From contig CANPBV010000090.1 of NCBI GenBank assembly GCA_947572405.1, forward strand, positions 1 to 5,440: a stretch of 5,440 nucleotides of DNA. The letters are read 5' to 3'. How positions within the stretch are numbered: position 1 is the stretch's first letter; the number at the start of each line of letters is the position of its first letter. The stretch comes from an uncultured Mycoplasmatota bacterium (GTDB lineage: Bacteria > Bacillota_I > Bacilli_A > RF39 > UBA660). The position numbers were made by a program, and so were the translations under genes. Shown here piece after piece: positions 1 through 5,440 of the stretch. The notes beneath the pieces are model-generated. The model worked only from the letters and a program-made list of their open reading frames with translations, was not told where the DNA came from and did no database searches.

Positions 1-48
1 CATTTTCCCGTTTATGTTTAAAATTTTTTAGGACATTTTCTAAAATTA

Positions 49-77
49 TTGACAGAATTTTTTTGTTTTTTTATGAT
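49..77 (+). promoter_or_regulatory. Consensus-like promoter antisense to topA 3' end
   Basis: On the plus strand there is TTGACA (49-54), exactly 17 bases of spacer, and TATGAT (72-77, 5/6). By consensus this would be a strong sigma-A promoter with a start near 84. Its transcript would run antisense into the topA 3' end, and I find no credible plus-strand protein gene downstream. In DNA this AT-rich a chance match is quite possible, so function is uncertain. Confidence 0.35.
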
Positions 78-97
78 AAAAGTGTTAAAAAGCGTAA

Positions 98-117
98 AAG
101 AGTAATTACTTACTCTT
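98..117 (-). terminator. Possible weak topA terminator hairpin
   Basis: A perfect 8-bp inverted repeat (AAGAGTAA / TTACTCTT) with a 4-base loop spans the topA stop codon (110-112). Read on the minus strand it is followed by TTACGC and then a T-run, so it could act as an intrinsic terminator. The stem is AT-rich and the T-run is offset by about six bases, so termination may be inefficient. Confidence 0.4.
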
Positions 118-2134
118 CTACATGATCACAACTACTGCATTTTATCTTTTTATTTTTTTCCACTAACATACCTTTACATTCTGGGCATTCTTTACCAATT
201 GGTTTATCCCAATATGCGGTTTTACATTTTGGATAGTTGTTACAGCCATAGAAAACTTTTCCTTTTTTCGTTTTCTTTTCCACAATTTTTCCATCACAAT
301 TTGGACAATCTACTACTTCTACCACTGCTTTTGGTTCCGCCTTAATATATTTGCATTCTGGAAAATTACTACAAGCGACAAAACTTCCATACTTTCCTTT
401 TCTAATAACCAGTGGATGACTACATTCTGGACACGCTTCCCCTGTTTCTTCCGCCTCTTTTTTTGGCATTGCATCAAAAGCATGTTTTACACTTGGTTCG
501 AATTCTTTATAAAAATTATCTAGTGTTTCATACCAAACAATATCTCCATCAGCAATTTGATCCAAATCCTTTTCCATATTGGCCGTATATGCTACATTGA
601 TTAAATGGGAAAAATAATCTTGTAATTTATCTGTAATTTCAAACCCAATGTCCGTTGGAATAAATTTTTTTTCTACAACATTTACATATCCTCTTGTTTT
701 TAAAGTCTCCATAGTGGTTGCATAGGTACTAGGCCTACCAATTCCTAGTTCTTCCATTTCTTTAATTAATTTTGCCTCTGTATATCTTGCAGGTGGTTTG
801 GTAAAATGTTGCTCTTTTTTAATATCTTCTGAAATAGTTATTTCATTTGTTTTTAATTCTGGAAGTGATTGATCTTTGGTATCTTCATAATCACCATAAA
901 CTTTTAGATACCCATCAAAGGTAATTACTTGTCCTGATGCTTTGAACTGATAATCATGGTTATTTAAAATAATCGTTGTATTATCTGTTTTTGCATCTGC
1001 CATAATGGAGGCCAAAGCACGACAGTATATTAATCGATATAATTTATATTCATCTGGAGTTAAATATGGTCTTACACTTTCTGGGGTTCTATAAATACTT
1101 GTTGGACGAATCGCTTCATGCGCATCTTGTACATTTTCTTTTTTCTTTCCTTGTTTTGCATGACCTACATACTCTTTTCCATAAGTTTTATTAATATACC
1201 CCATTGTTTCTTTTACAAATTCGTCTGATAAACGAGTCGAATCGGTACGCATATAACTAATTAGACCAACTGTTTCAGCTTCTAATTTGATTCCTTCATA
1301 TAATTTTTGAGCAATACTCATTGTTTTTTTAGAAGCCATTCCTAATTTAGAAGAGGCATCTTGTTGTAATGTACTTGTTATAAAAGGAACTTTCGATGGT
1401 TTATTTTTAGATTTTTTTTCGACGCTTTCAATTTGAAATTCTTCACTTAAACAGGATAATACTTTATCCGCTTCTTCTTCATTTTTGAGTTCAATATCTT
1501 TTTTTTGATAGGCAAATAATTCTGCCTCAAATTCTTTAAATATGGCATCAATAGTCCAGTATTCTTCTGCTTTAAAAGCCTCAATTTCTCTTTCTCTATC
1601 AACTACTAATTTTAGAGCAACACTCTGCACTCTTCCTGCACTACTACCATCCGTTTTTGATTGAATTAATTTGCTCAAACGAAATCCTATAATACGATCT
1701 AAAATTCTTCTTGTCTCTTGGCTGTTTACCAAATCTTGATCAATTTTTCTGGCATTTTTAAAAGATTCTAAAATAGCGTTTTTGGTAATTTCATTAAACA
1801 CAATTCGGTCATATTTTTTTGAATCTAACCCAAGTGCATCATACAAATGCCAGGCGATTGCTTCTCCCTCACGATCAGGGTCACTTGCAAGATAGACAAA
1901 ATCAGAATCTTTGACATCTTTTTTTAATTCATCAATGAGCTTCTTCTTTCCTTTAATTGGTACATAATCTGGCTTAAAATGATCTTCAATATCCACCCCA
2001 AAACCATACTTTCCTTTCGTAGATAGATCTCTAACATGCCCCTTGCTAGAAACAACTTGGTAGTCATCTCCTAGATATGCTTTAATTGTCGTTGCTTTAT
2101 GTGGTGATTCGACAATTACTAATTTTTTTCCCAT
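110..2134 (-). CDS. topA: DNA topoisomerase I (type IA)
   Basis: This is a type IA topoisomerase that relaxes negatively supercoiled DNA by passing a strand through a transient 5'-phosphotyrosine break, acting on the nucleoid. The 674-aa protein is full length and close in size to the Bacillus enzyme. Seen in the sequence: an N-terminal Toprim domain with VESPHK (Glu9) and DPDREGEA (Asp85, Asp87, Glu89), the metal-binding acidic residues; SAGRVQSVAL at about 165-174; the catalytic motif ISYMRTDSTR with Tyr294 and Arg296; DAHEAIRPT at about 337-345; and GIGRPSTYA at 464-472. The C-terminus has three four-Cys zinc ribbons: C568/571/588/594, C610/613/631/637 and C650/653/666/669. The ATG at 2132-2134 is preceded by AGGGG nine bases upstream, which supports this start. 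It lies 61 bp behind the activase gene but has its own promoter, so it is probably transcribed independently as well as by read-through. It ends in TAA. Confidence 0.98.
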   Translation of the reverse strand: MGKKLVIVESPHKATTIKAYLGDDYQVVSSKGHVRDLSTKGKYGFGVDIEDHFKPDYVPIKGKKKLIDELKKDVKDSDFVYLASDPDREGEAIAWHLYDALGLDSKKYDRIVFNEITKNAILESFKNARKIDQDLVNSQETRRILDRIIGFRLSKLIQSKTDGSSAGRVQSVALKLVVDREREIEAFKAEEYWTIDAIFKEFEAELFAYQKKDIELKNEEEADKVLSCLSEEFQIESVEKKSKNKPSKVPFITSTLQQDASSKLGMASKKTMSIAQKLYEGIKLEAETVGLISYMRTDSTRLSDEFVKETMGYINKTYGKEYVGHAKQGKKKENVQDAHEAIRPTSIYRTPESVRPYLTPDEYKLYRLIYCRALASIMADAKTDNTTIILNNHDYQFKASGQVITFDGYLKVYGDYEDTKDQSLPELKTNEITISEDIKKEQHFTKPPARYTEAKLIKEMEELGIGRPSTYATTMETLKTRGYVNVVEKKFIPTDIGFEITDKLQDYFSHLINVAYTANMEKDLDQIADGDIVWYETLDNFYKEFEPSVKHAFDAMPKKEAEETGEACPECSHPLVIRKGKYGSFVACSNFPECKYIKAEPKAVVEVVDCPNCDGKIVEKKTKKGKVFYGCNNYPKCKTAYWDKPIGKECPECKGMLVEKNKKIKCSSCDHVEE

Positions 2135-2161
2135 AATTCACTTCCCCTATGTCAATACTAA

Positions 2162-2190
2162 TTTATACACTATTATTGAAATCTTGTCAA
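2162..2190 (-). promoter_or_regulatory. topA promoter (sigma-A type)
   Basis: On the minus strand there is a perfect -35 TTGACA (2185-2190), a 17-base spacer and a -10 TATAAA (2162-2167, 5/6). Transcription would start near 2155 and give a leader of about 20 bases containing the AGGGG ribosome binding site. The -35 begins only 5 bp past the activase TAA (2196-2198). I see no convincing terminator between them, so read-through from the operon is also possible. This is inferred from consensus match only. Confidence 0.75.
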
Positions 2191-2195
2191 CTTTC

Positions 2196-3134
2196 TTAAG
2201 ATACTTTTCCACATTTGCTTCCCCATGATTCAATAAATTTGGAATCTTTATAGATTCTTAATATTTCGCAGTGATTAGAACATTTTTCACATTCTCTTCC
2301 CTTTGTTTCAAAGGAAATATCTGCAACATCCAAAGATCTCTTTTTTCCATCTTCATATTTATGAGCAAGTAACGCAATTCCAATGGCACCCATCAAATGA
2401 CTATTGGGGTCTACTATAATATTCTCTTTTAAGATTTCTCCAAAGTATTTTTCTACTCCCTTATTTTTACTGACTCCCCCCTGAAATACAATGGGTGGCA
2501 TTATCTTTTTTCCTTTTCCAACATTATTTAAGTAGTTTAGGACAACACTTTTACAAAGTCCTGCAATAATATCTTCCTTTTTATAACCCACTTGTGCTTT
2601 ATGAATTAAATCAGATTCTGCAAACACGGTACAACGGGCCGCTATTTTAACTGGATTTTCTGACTTCAGTGCAAGTGGTCCAAAATCTTCAATTTCAACA
2701 CCTAATCGTTTCGCTTGACTAGATAAAAAAGAACCAGTTCCTGCTGCACAAAGCGTATTCATAGCATAATCTTCTATCAACCCATCTTTTAATAAAATCA
2801 TTTTGGAATCCTGTCCCCCAATTTCTAAAATGGTTCTAACATCTGGATAAAAATGTGTGGTTCCAATCGCATGAGCTGTGATTTCATTTTTCACAACATT
2901 GGCATCTACCATTAACCCAATTAATTTTCTAGCACTTCCAGTGGTTCCAATTCCATAAATTTCTATATCAGAACTTATTCTTTCCTTCATTTGATGTAAT
3001 AATGTTTGAACAGCCTTGATTGGATTCCCTTCTGTCCATATATAAAGAGAATCTATAAGTTTATCATGTTCATCTAATATAACTGCTTTGGTAGAAATAG
3101 AGCCAATGTCAATTCCTAGGTAACACTTTTTCAA
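2196..3134 (-). CDS. Acyl-CoA dehydratase activase-like ATPase (BadF/BadG/BcrA/BcrD family)
   Basis: This 312-aa protein belongs to the ASKHA (actin/Hsp70/sugar kinase) fold family that includes HgdC, the archerase that drives ATP-dependent electron transfer into 2-hydroxyacyl-CoA dehydratases. Seen: phosphate-1 motif LGIDIGSISTKAV (6-18), GIGTTG (61-66), phosphate-2 motif EIGGQDSK (104-111), MNTLCAAGTGSFL with Cys129, ARCTVFAESDLI with Cys168, and adenosine-site FQGGVSKNKG (217-226). In HgdC two such cysteines per monomer hold one [4Fe-4S] cluster at the homodimer interface, so Cys129 and Cys168 are the expected ligands. A C-terminal extension carries four more Cys (282, 285, 289, 308). The start is TTG at 3132-3134, six bases after GAGGAG. 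It is the third gene of the operon, 2 bp behind the dehydratase-like gene, which is its likely electron acceptor. The substrate is unknown; family assignment is firm, physiological role is not. Confidence 0.92.
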   Translation of the reverse strand: MKKCYLGIDIGSISTKAVILDEHDKLIDSLYIWTEGNPIKAVQTLLHQMKERISSDIEIYGIGTTGSARKLIGLMVDANVVKNEITAHAIGTTHFYPDVRTILEIGGQDSKMILLKDGLIEDYAMNTLCAAGTGSFLSSQAKRLGVEIEDFGPLALKSENPVKIAARCTVFAESDLIHKAQVGYKKEDIIAGLCKSVVLNYLNNVGKGKKIMPPIVFQGGVSKNKGVEKYFGEILKENIIVDPNSHLMGAIGIALLAHKYEDGKKRSLDVADISFETKGRECEKCSNHCEILRIYKDSKFIESWGSKCGKVS

Positions 3135-3136
3135 AC

Positions 3137-4207
3137 TTATCTCCTCATTTCTAGCATGTCATAAAATGCTTCTAATCTTGTTTTCATCCCAACTTCGGAA
3201 GTACCTGTATCAAAACTAAAAAATAAAACGGGAACATTATAATCATTACAAACTCTTGATATGATAGGCATCGCACTAATTTCTGGGGTACAAAAGGAAG
3301 ATTTAATATGAATAATTCCATCATACCCTTGTTCGCATAATTCTTTTGCTCTAGCAATATTATCCATAGCATCTGCACCCATTTTATAAGTGATATAGTT
3401 AGAGGCTTCTTTTAAATATTGTTTGGTCTTTTTATGTTTTTCAAATAATAGATAGGTTACATTCGTAAATCTTTTGATTTCAAAATTCATAGAAGCTAAG
3501 GTACGTTCTAGTTCATAGTTTGAATATGGTTCCATAATCGTATAGAGTTCCCCAATAATGCCAACTTTTAAGGGTTTTTCTGGTTTTTGAATTGGAATAT
3601 TTTCCATTTTTGTTTTGTATTTCAAGTATAGTTTCTTTAATTTATGAAGACTATTTACTTTAGAAAATTCAAACAACATTTCTTCTTTTATCTTTATAAA
3701 ACTATCTTTTTCAATTTCAAATCCAATATGTTCTCTAATGTAGTCATCAATAAGGTCCATATACTCTATCATCTTTTTTGTAATGCGACCATAATAAAGA
3801 GCCTTTAATATAGAGGGTTTTGAATCAATTTCTTTTATGATGTGATAAATTCTTTTCACATCTGTTTTTCCTGCGGTTACTAAGTTGTAAACTTTGCACT
3901 CATACCCTAGGTCTTTGATAATTTGCTCCTGGAGTTCTGCATAATACCCATATCTACACCCTCCACCAGCTTGAAGCACTATTTTAGCGCCTCTATCTAA
4001 TCCTTCGATCAAAGTTCCTAAGGTATATTTAAATGGTGTACATACAAATTCTGGACTATACTTTGCACCTATTTCTATTGTTTTGGCTGTAATAGGGTTT
4101 GGCTTTATAATTTCATTATGAATGATATGAGAAAGTAAAAAGTAGGCTGGCACATCATAATCTCCCATTTTAGGGAATGTGACACTATCTAACTTTTTTC
4201 TGCTCAA
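3137..4207 (-). CDS. 2-hydroxyacyl-CoA dehydratase-like subunit (COG3581 type)
   Basis: This 356-aa protein resembles the HGD-D/COG3581 group, relatives of 2-hydroxyglutaryl-CoA dehydratase subunits usually encoded with an activase and a DUF2229 protein. Seen: N-terminal TFPKMG (10-15), SPEFVCTPFKYTLG (51-64, Cys56), AGGGCRYGYY (80-89, Cys84), EPYSN (226-230), SSFCTPE (303-309, Cys306) and a C-terminal SFDTGTSEVGMKTRLEAF. Cys56, Cys84 and Cys306 are candidate iron-sulfur ligands. No signal peptide or membrane segment is evident, so it is probably cytoplasmic. The start is TTG at 4205-4207: an in-frame TAG lies a few codons upstream, and the next Met (residue 14) would remove TFPKMG, which I recall as conserved in the family. 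No good ribosome binding site precedes TTG, and the gene overlaps the upstream one by 23 bp, so re-initiation or coupling is likely. The reaction is unknown; calling it a dehydratase rests on homology only. Confidence 0.85.
   Translation of the reverse strand: MSRKKLDSVTFPKMGDYDVPAYFLLSHIIHNEIIKPNPITAKTIEIGAKYSPEFVCTPFKYTLGTLIEGLDRGAKIVLQAGGGCRYGYYAELQEQIIKDLGYECKVYNLVTAGKTDVKRIYHIIKEIDSKPSILKALYYGRITKKMIEYMDLIDDYIREHIGFEIEKDSFIKIKEEMLFEFSKVNSLHKLKKLYLKYKTKMENIPIQKPEKPLKVGIIGELYTIMEPYSNYELERTLASMNFEIKRFTNVTYLLFEKHKKTKQYLKEASNYITYKMGADAMDNIARAKELCEQGYDGIIHIKSSFCTPEISAMPIISRVCNDYNVPVLFFSFDTGTSEVGMKTRLEAFYDMLEMRR
3141..3146 (-). promoter_or_regulatory. Ribosome binding site that decides the activase TTG start
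   Basis: GAGGAG on the minus strand lies six bases before the TTG at 3132-3134. It is built from the last sense codons of the upstream dehydratase-like gene (Met-Arg-Arg, then TAA at 3137-3139). Termination of one gene and initiation of the next therefore occur at the same place, which suggests translational coupling. It also supports TTG rather than a downstream start. Confidence 0.8.
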
Positions 4208-5090
4208 GAATATCCATAAAACTTTCTAAACGTGTTTCCATACCAGCACTCCCACTTTCTTCATCTATAATCAAATTCAAATAAGGAATTTTAAGTTTTC
4301 GCATCAATAATTCATTTACCAAACTATCAGGTCCACAAGGAAATGTAGATAGAAATAAGATTCCATCAATACGATCTTTTAATAATGGAATGATACCAAT
4401 AATATCTTTATTGTATTTCCAATATAAATTAGAAGAAAGTTCTTGATAAGCTTGAGGATCACTTCCGATTAATGAAGCAGCGTCAATTAAGATGGCGTCT
4501 AATTCTTCTACTATTTTTTTGATATCATTTCCCATAAAAGCATCTTCAAAGTTATAAGGATGACTAATCACCAACAATTTCTTTTTTGAAGAGGATAGTT
4601 TTTCCATTTCATCTTTTCCTTTTTTCCTCTTTTCTTTTTCTAGTTTCTGTACACTATTAAAATAGGCGATTTTCGTTTGTTCCTTTCCTTTCCCTAATGA
4701 CACTCCAAGTTTCAGGAAGGCTTGAATCTCTGTTTCTCCATGGGCTTCATCTACATTATAAGTTAGTAATGGTGTTTTAAAAAGATTTGCTATGATATCA
4801 TAAAGACCCAAAAAATTTGTACAGGTTTGATTATAAGTTCCATAGTTATCAATTCGTGGAACTAATATATAATCACATTTTCCCTCTAGATAATGAACAT
4901 GCCCCAAATATAATTTTAAAGAAAGACACATTTCATCATTGGCACATCTACATCCATTTTCTAATATTTCTCTCGTTGTTTTTGGACTAATTACTACTTC
5001 ATATCCTAATTCTTCTAGGAAAGTTCTCCACATAGTACCATAGTAATAATAGTGAAGGGCTCTCGGTATTCCAATTTTAATCTTGTCCAT
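4185..5090 (-). CDS. Acyl-CoA dehydratase activase-related protein (DUF2229, COG3580 type)
   Basis: This 301-aa protein matches the DUF2229/COG3580 group, whose members either stand alone, as here, or form part of very long activase-DUF2229 fusions. Seen: N-terminal IGIPRALHYYYYG (6-18), GCRCANDEMCLSLKLYLGH (46-64) with Cys47, Cys49 and Cys55, Cys72, TCTNFLG (89-95, Cys90), STFPCGPDS (248-256, Cys252) and DEESGSAGMETRLESF (276-291). A charged Lys/Glu-rich stretch (about 149-171) separates N- and C-terminal halves and may be a flexible linker or helix. The Cys pattern suggests an iron-sulfur protein, but ligands cannot be assigned from sequence. It is the first gene of the operon, with AGGTGAT placed to serve the ATG at 5088-5090. 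It probably pairs with the dehydratase-like subunit, which it resembles along its length, and receives electrons from the activase. The substrate is unknown. Confidence 0.85.
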   Translation of the reverse strand: MDKIKIGIPRALHYYYYGTMWRTFLEELGYEVVISPKTTREILENGCRCANDEMCLSLKLYLGHVHYLEGKCDYILVPRIDNYGTYNQTCTNFLGLYDIIANLFKTPLLTYNVDEAHGETEIQAFLKLGVSLGKGKEQTKIAYFNSVQKLEKEKRKKGKDEMEKLSSSKKKLLVISHPYNFEDAFMGNDIKKIVEELDAILIDAASLIGSDPQAYQELSSNLYWKYNKDIIGIIPLLKDRIDGILFLSTFPCGPDSLVNELLMRKLKIPYLNLIIDEESGSAGMETRLESFMDILEQKKVR

Positions 5091-5105
5091 CTCATCACCT
5101 AAAGC

Positions 5106-5135
5106 ATTATATGTGGCATATAAAATAGTTATGAA
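5106..5135 (-). promoter_or_regulatory. Candidate promoter of the three-gene operon
   Basis: On the minus strand a perfect -10 TATAAT (5106-5111) lies 18 bases after TTCATA (5130-5135, 4/6 match to the -35 consensus). The predicted start, near 5099, would fall at the very edge of the AGGTGAT ribosome binding site (5094-5100), giving a leader of only about ten bases. That tight spacing is unusual, so either the leader is very short or the true promoter lies further upstream. Confidence 0.4.
5107..5123. repeat. Palindrome between divergent genes (possible operator)
   Basis: TTATATG and CATATAA form a perfect 7-bp inverted repeat around a 3-base centre (TGG). The left arm lies within the minus-strand -10 (TATAAT), and the right arm within a plus-strand -10-like TATAAA (5119-5124). 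A regulator or polymerase bound here could affect both directions. The arms are AT-only except one base each, so a chance palindrome is possible. Confidence 0.4.
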
Positions 5136-5167
5136 TAAAATTAAAATTGTTGAACATAATTAAAAAT

Positions 5168-5173
5168 GGTGAT
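5168..5173 (+). promoter_or_regulatory. Ribosome binding site for the DUF1540 gene
   Basis: GGTGAT is a six-base match to the AGGAGGTGAT consensus, six bases before the ATG at 5180-5182. It supports this ATG over the in-frame TTG at 5147, which has only A/T-rich sequence upstream. Confidence 0.65.
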
Positions 5174-5179
5174 GAAAAA

Positions 5180-5341
5180 ATGGATAAACAAACCATTCAT
5201 TGTTCTGTTCACAATTGTGATTTTTGTAATGAGCAAGAAGATCATTGTGAACTAAAAGAAATTAAAGTATGCAATTGTAACCAGTTAAGAGAAAAAGAGG
5301 CTACTATGTGTGACAGTTTTAAAGAAAAAGAAAACAGATAA
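5180..5341 (+). CDS. Small cysteine-rich DUF1540 protein
   Basis: This 53-aa protein fits the DUF1540 family of small, Cys-rich, presumably metal-binding proteins common in Firmicutes; their function is not established. Seen: seven cysteines at 8, 13, 16, 23, 31, 33 and 44, with the typical C-x4-C spacing at the front, an IKVCNC centre and a C-terminal T-x-CDSF motif. The protein is hydrophilic, with no signal peptide or membrane segment. The ATG at 5180 is preferred because GGTGAT lies just upstream; an in-frame TTG at 5147 would add 11 residues (starting MLNII) that are not part of the domain. It is transcribed divergently from the dehydratase-like operon across an 89-bp gap and ends at an intrinsic terminator that overlaps its TAA, so it is a single-gene unit. 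Codon use looks like its neighbours. I assign no biochemical role. Confidence 0.85.
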   Translation: MDKQTIHCSVHNCDFCNEQEDHCELKEIKVCNCNQLREKEATMCDSFKEKENR

Positions 5342-5356
5342 CCGCTATCTGTTTTT
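5331..5356 (+). terminator. Intrinsic terminator of the DUF1540 gene
   Basis: A perfect 10-bp stem (AAAACAGATA / TATCTGTTTT) with a 5-base ACCGC loop runs into a T-tract ending at 5356. The stop codon TAA (5339-5341) lies at the top of the stem's first arm, so the hairpin overlaps the end of the gene. Read on the minus strand the same stem is followed by T-rich sequence, so it could also stop transcription entering from the right. Confidence 0.75.
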
Positions 5357-5357
5357 C

Positions 5358-5390
5358 TCATAAATCATAGTCAAAACATCTGGTTTATGA
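5358..5390. repeat. AT-rich inverted repeat after the DUF1540 terminator
   Basis: TCATAAATCA (5358-5367) pairs with TGGTTTATGA (5381-5390): ten pairs including one G-U, with a 13-base loop. No T-run follows on the plus strand, so it is not a typical terminator. It could be a backup RNA structure or a protein site. The rest of the edge (5391-5440) is AT-rich, with an A7/T7 inverted repeat around CAAG at 5413-5430, and shows no gene. Confidence 0.3.
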
Positions 5391-5440
5391 TATTTATTTC
5401 AATAAACAATCAAAAAAAACAAGTTTTTTTATAAAAGCAT

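Noticed and set aside
1..3. CAT at the left edge, which would be an ATG of a next minus-strand gene
   Set aside because: A GGGA lies a few bases upstream of it on the minus strand, but only one codon is inside the window, so a gene cannot be supported.
26..45. TTTTAG / CTAAAA inverted repeat
   Set aside because: Only six AT-rich pairs with no T-run suited to termination; expected by chance in such AT-rich DNA.
412..600. Plus-strand 62-codon open frame
   Set aside because: It lies wholly inside topA, antisense to its C-terminal region, with no ribosome binding site and a low-complexity, hydrophobic translation. It is a shadow of topA.
3184..3378. Minus-strand 64-codon open frame
   Set aside because: It lies in another frame inside the dehydratase-like gene, whose own frame carries the conserved SSFCTPE and GMKTRLEAF motifs here.
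5155..5160. CATAAT as a -10 for the DUF1540 gene
   Set aside because: No recognisable -35 lies 16-18 bases upstream, and the leader would be very short. It is not better than the TATAAA at 5119, itself weak.
5147..5179. Upstream TTG start for the DUF1540 gene (64-aa version)
   Set aside because: No ribosome binding site precedes it, and the 11 extra residues are not part of the domain; the ATG at 5180 has GGTGAT upstream.
5412..5430. A-run/T-run hairpin as a terminator
   Set aside because: The stem would consist only of A-T pairs around a 4-base loop, too weak to call; it may just reflect the AT-rich edge.

Overview
The window comes from a low-GC, standard-code bacterium, most likely an anaerobic Firmicute (Bacilli or Clostridia-like, possibly gut-associated). 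The evidence is very AT-rich intergenic DNA, strong AGGAGGTGAT-type ribosome binding sites, Trp encoded by TGG, a Bacillus-sized TopA (674 aa), a DUF1540 protein, and an oxygen-sensitive type of acyl-CoA dehydratase/activase module. The exact lineage cannot be fixed from this sequence.

Layout from right to left on the minus strand: a three-gene, translationally coupled operon runs 5090 to 2196. It encodes a DUF2229/COG3580-type subunit (5090-4185), a COG3581-type 2-hydroxyacyl-CoA dehydratase-like subunit (4207-3137, overlapping the first by 23 bp, TTG start), and a BadF/BadG/BcrA/BcrD-type ATP-dependent activase (3134-2196, TTG start, 2-bp gap). Then comes topA (2134-110), DNA topoisomerase I, with its own near-consensus promoter just behind the activase stop codon. 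On the plus strand, divergent from the operon, a 53-aa cysteine-rich DUF1540 protein (5180-5341) ends in an intrinsic terminator.

How the genes work together: by family analogy, the activase would use ATP hydrolysis to push a low-potential electron from its [4Fe-4S] cluster into the two-subunit partner. The two partner proteins resemble each other along their length (aligned Cys, aligned C-terminal GMxTRLExF motif), so they look like an ancient duplicated pair, as in HgdA/HgdB-type dehydratases. The substrate of this subfamily is not known to me. topA is housekeeping and probably unrelated in function. DUF1540 shares the divergent control region but its role is unknown.

Intergenic regions: 1-109 holds a weak topA terminator and a consensus-like plus-strand promoter pointing into topA. 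5091-5179 holds overlapping divergent -10-like elements inside a palindrome. 5342-5440 holds the end of the DUF1540 terminator and AT-rich inverted repeats. I saw no RNA genes, insertion sequences or CRISPR.
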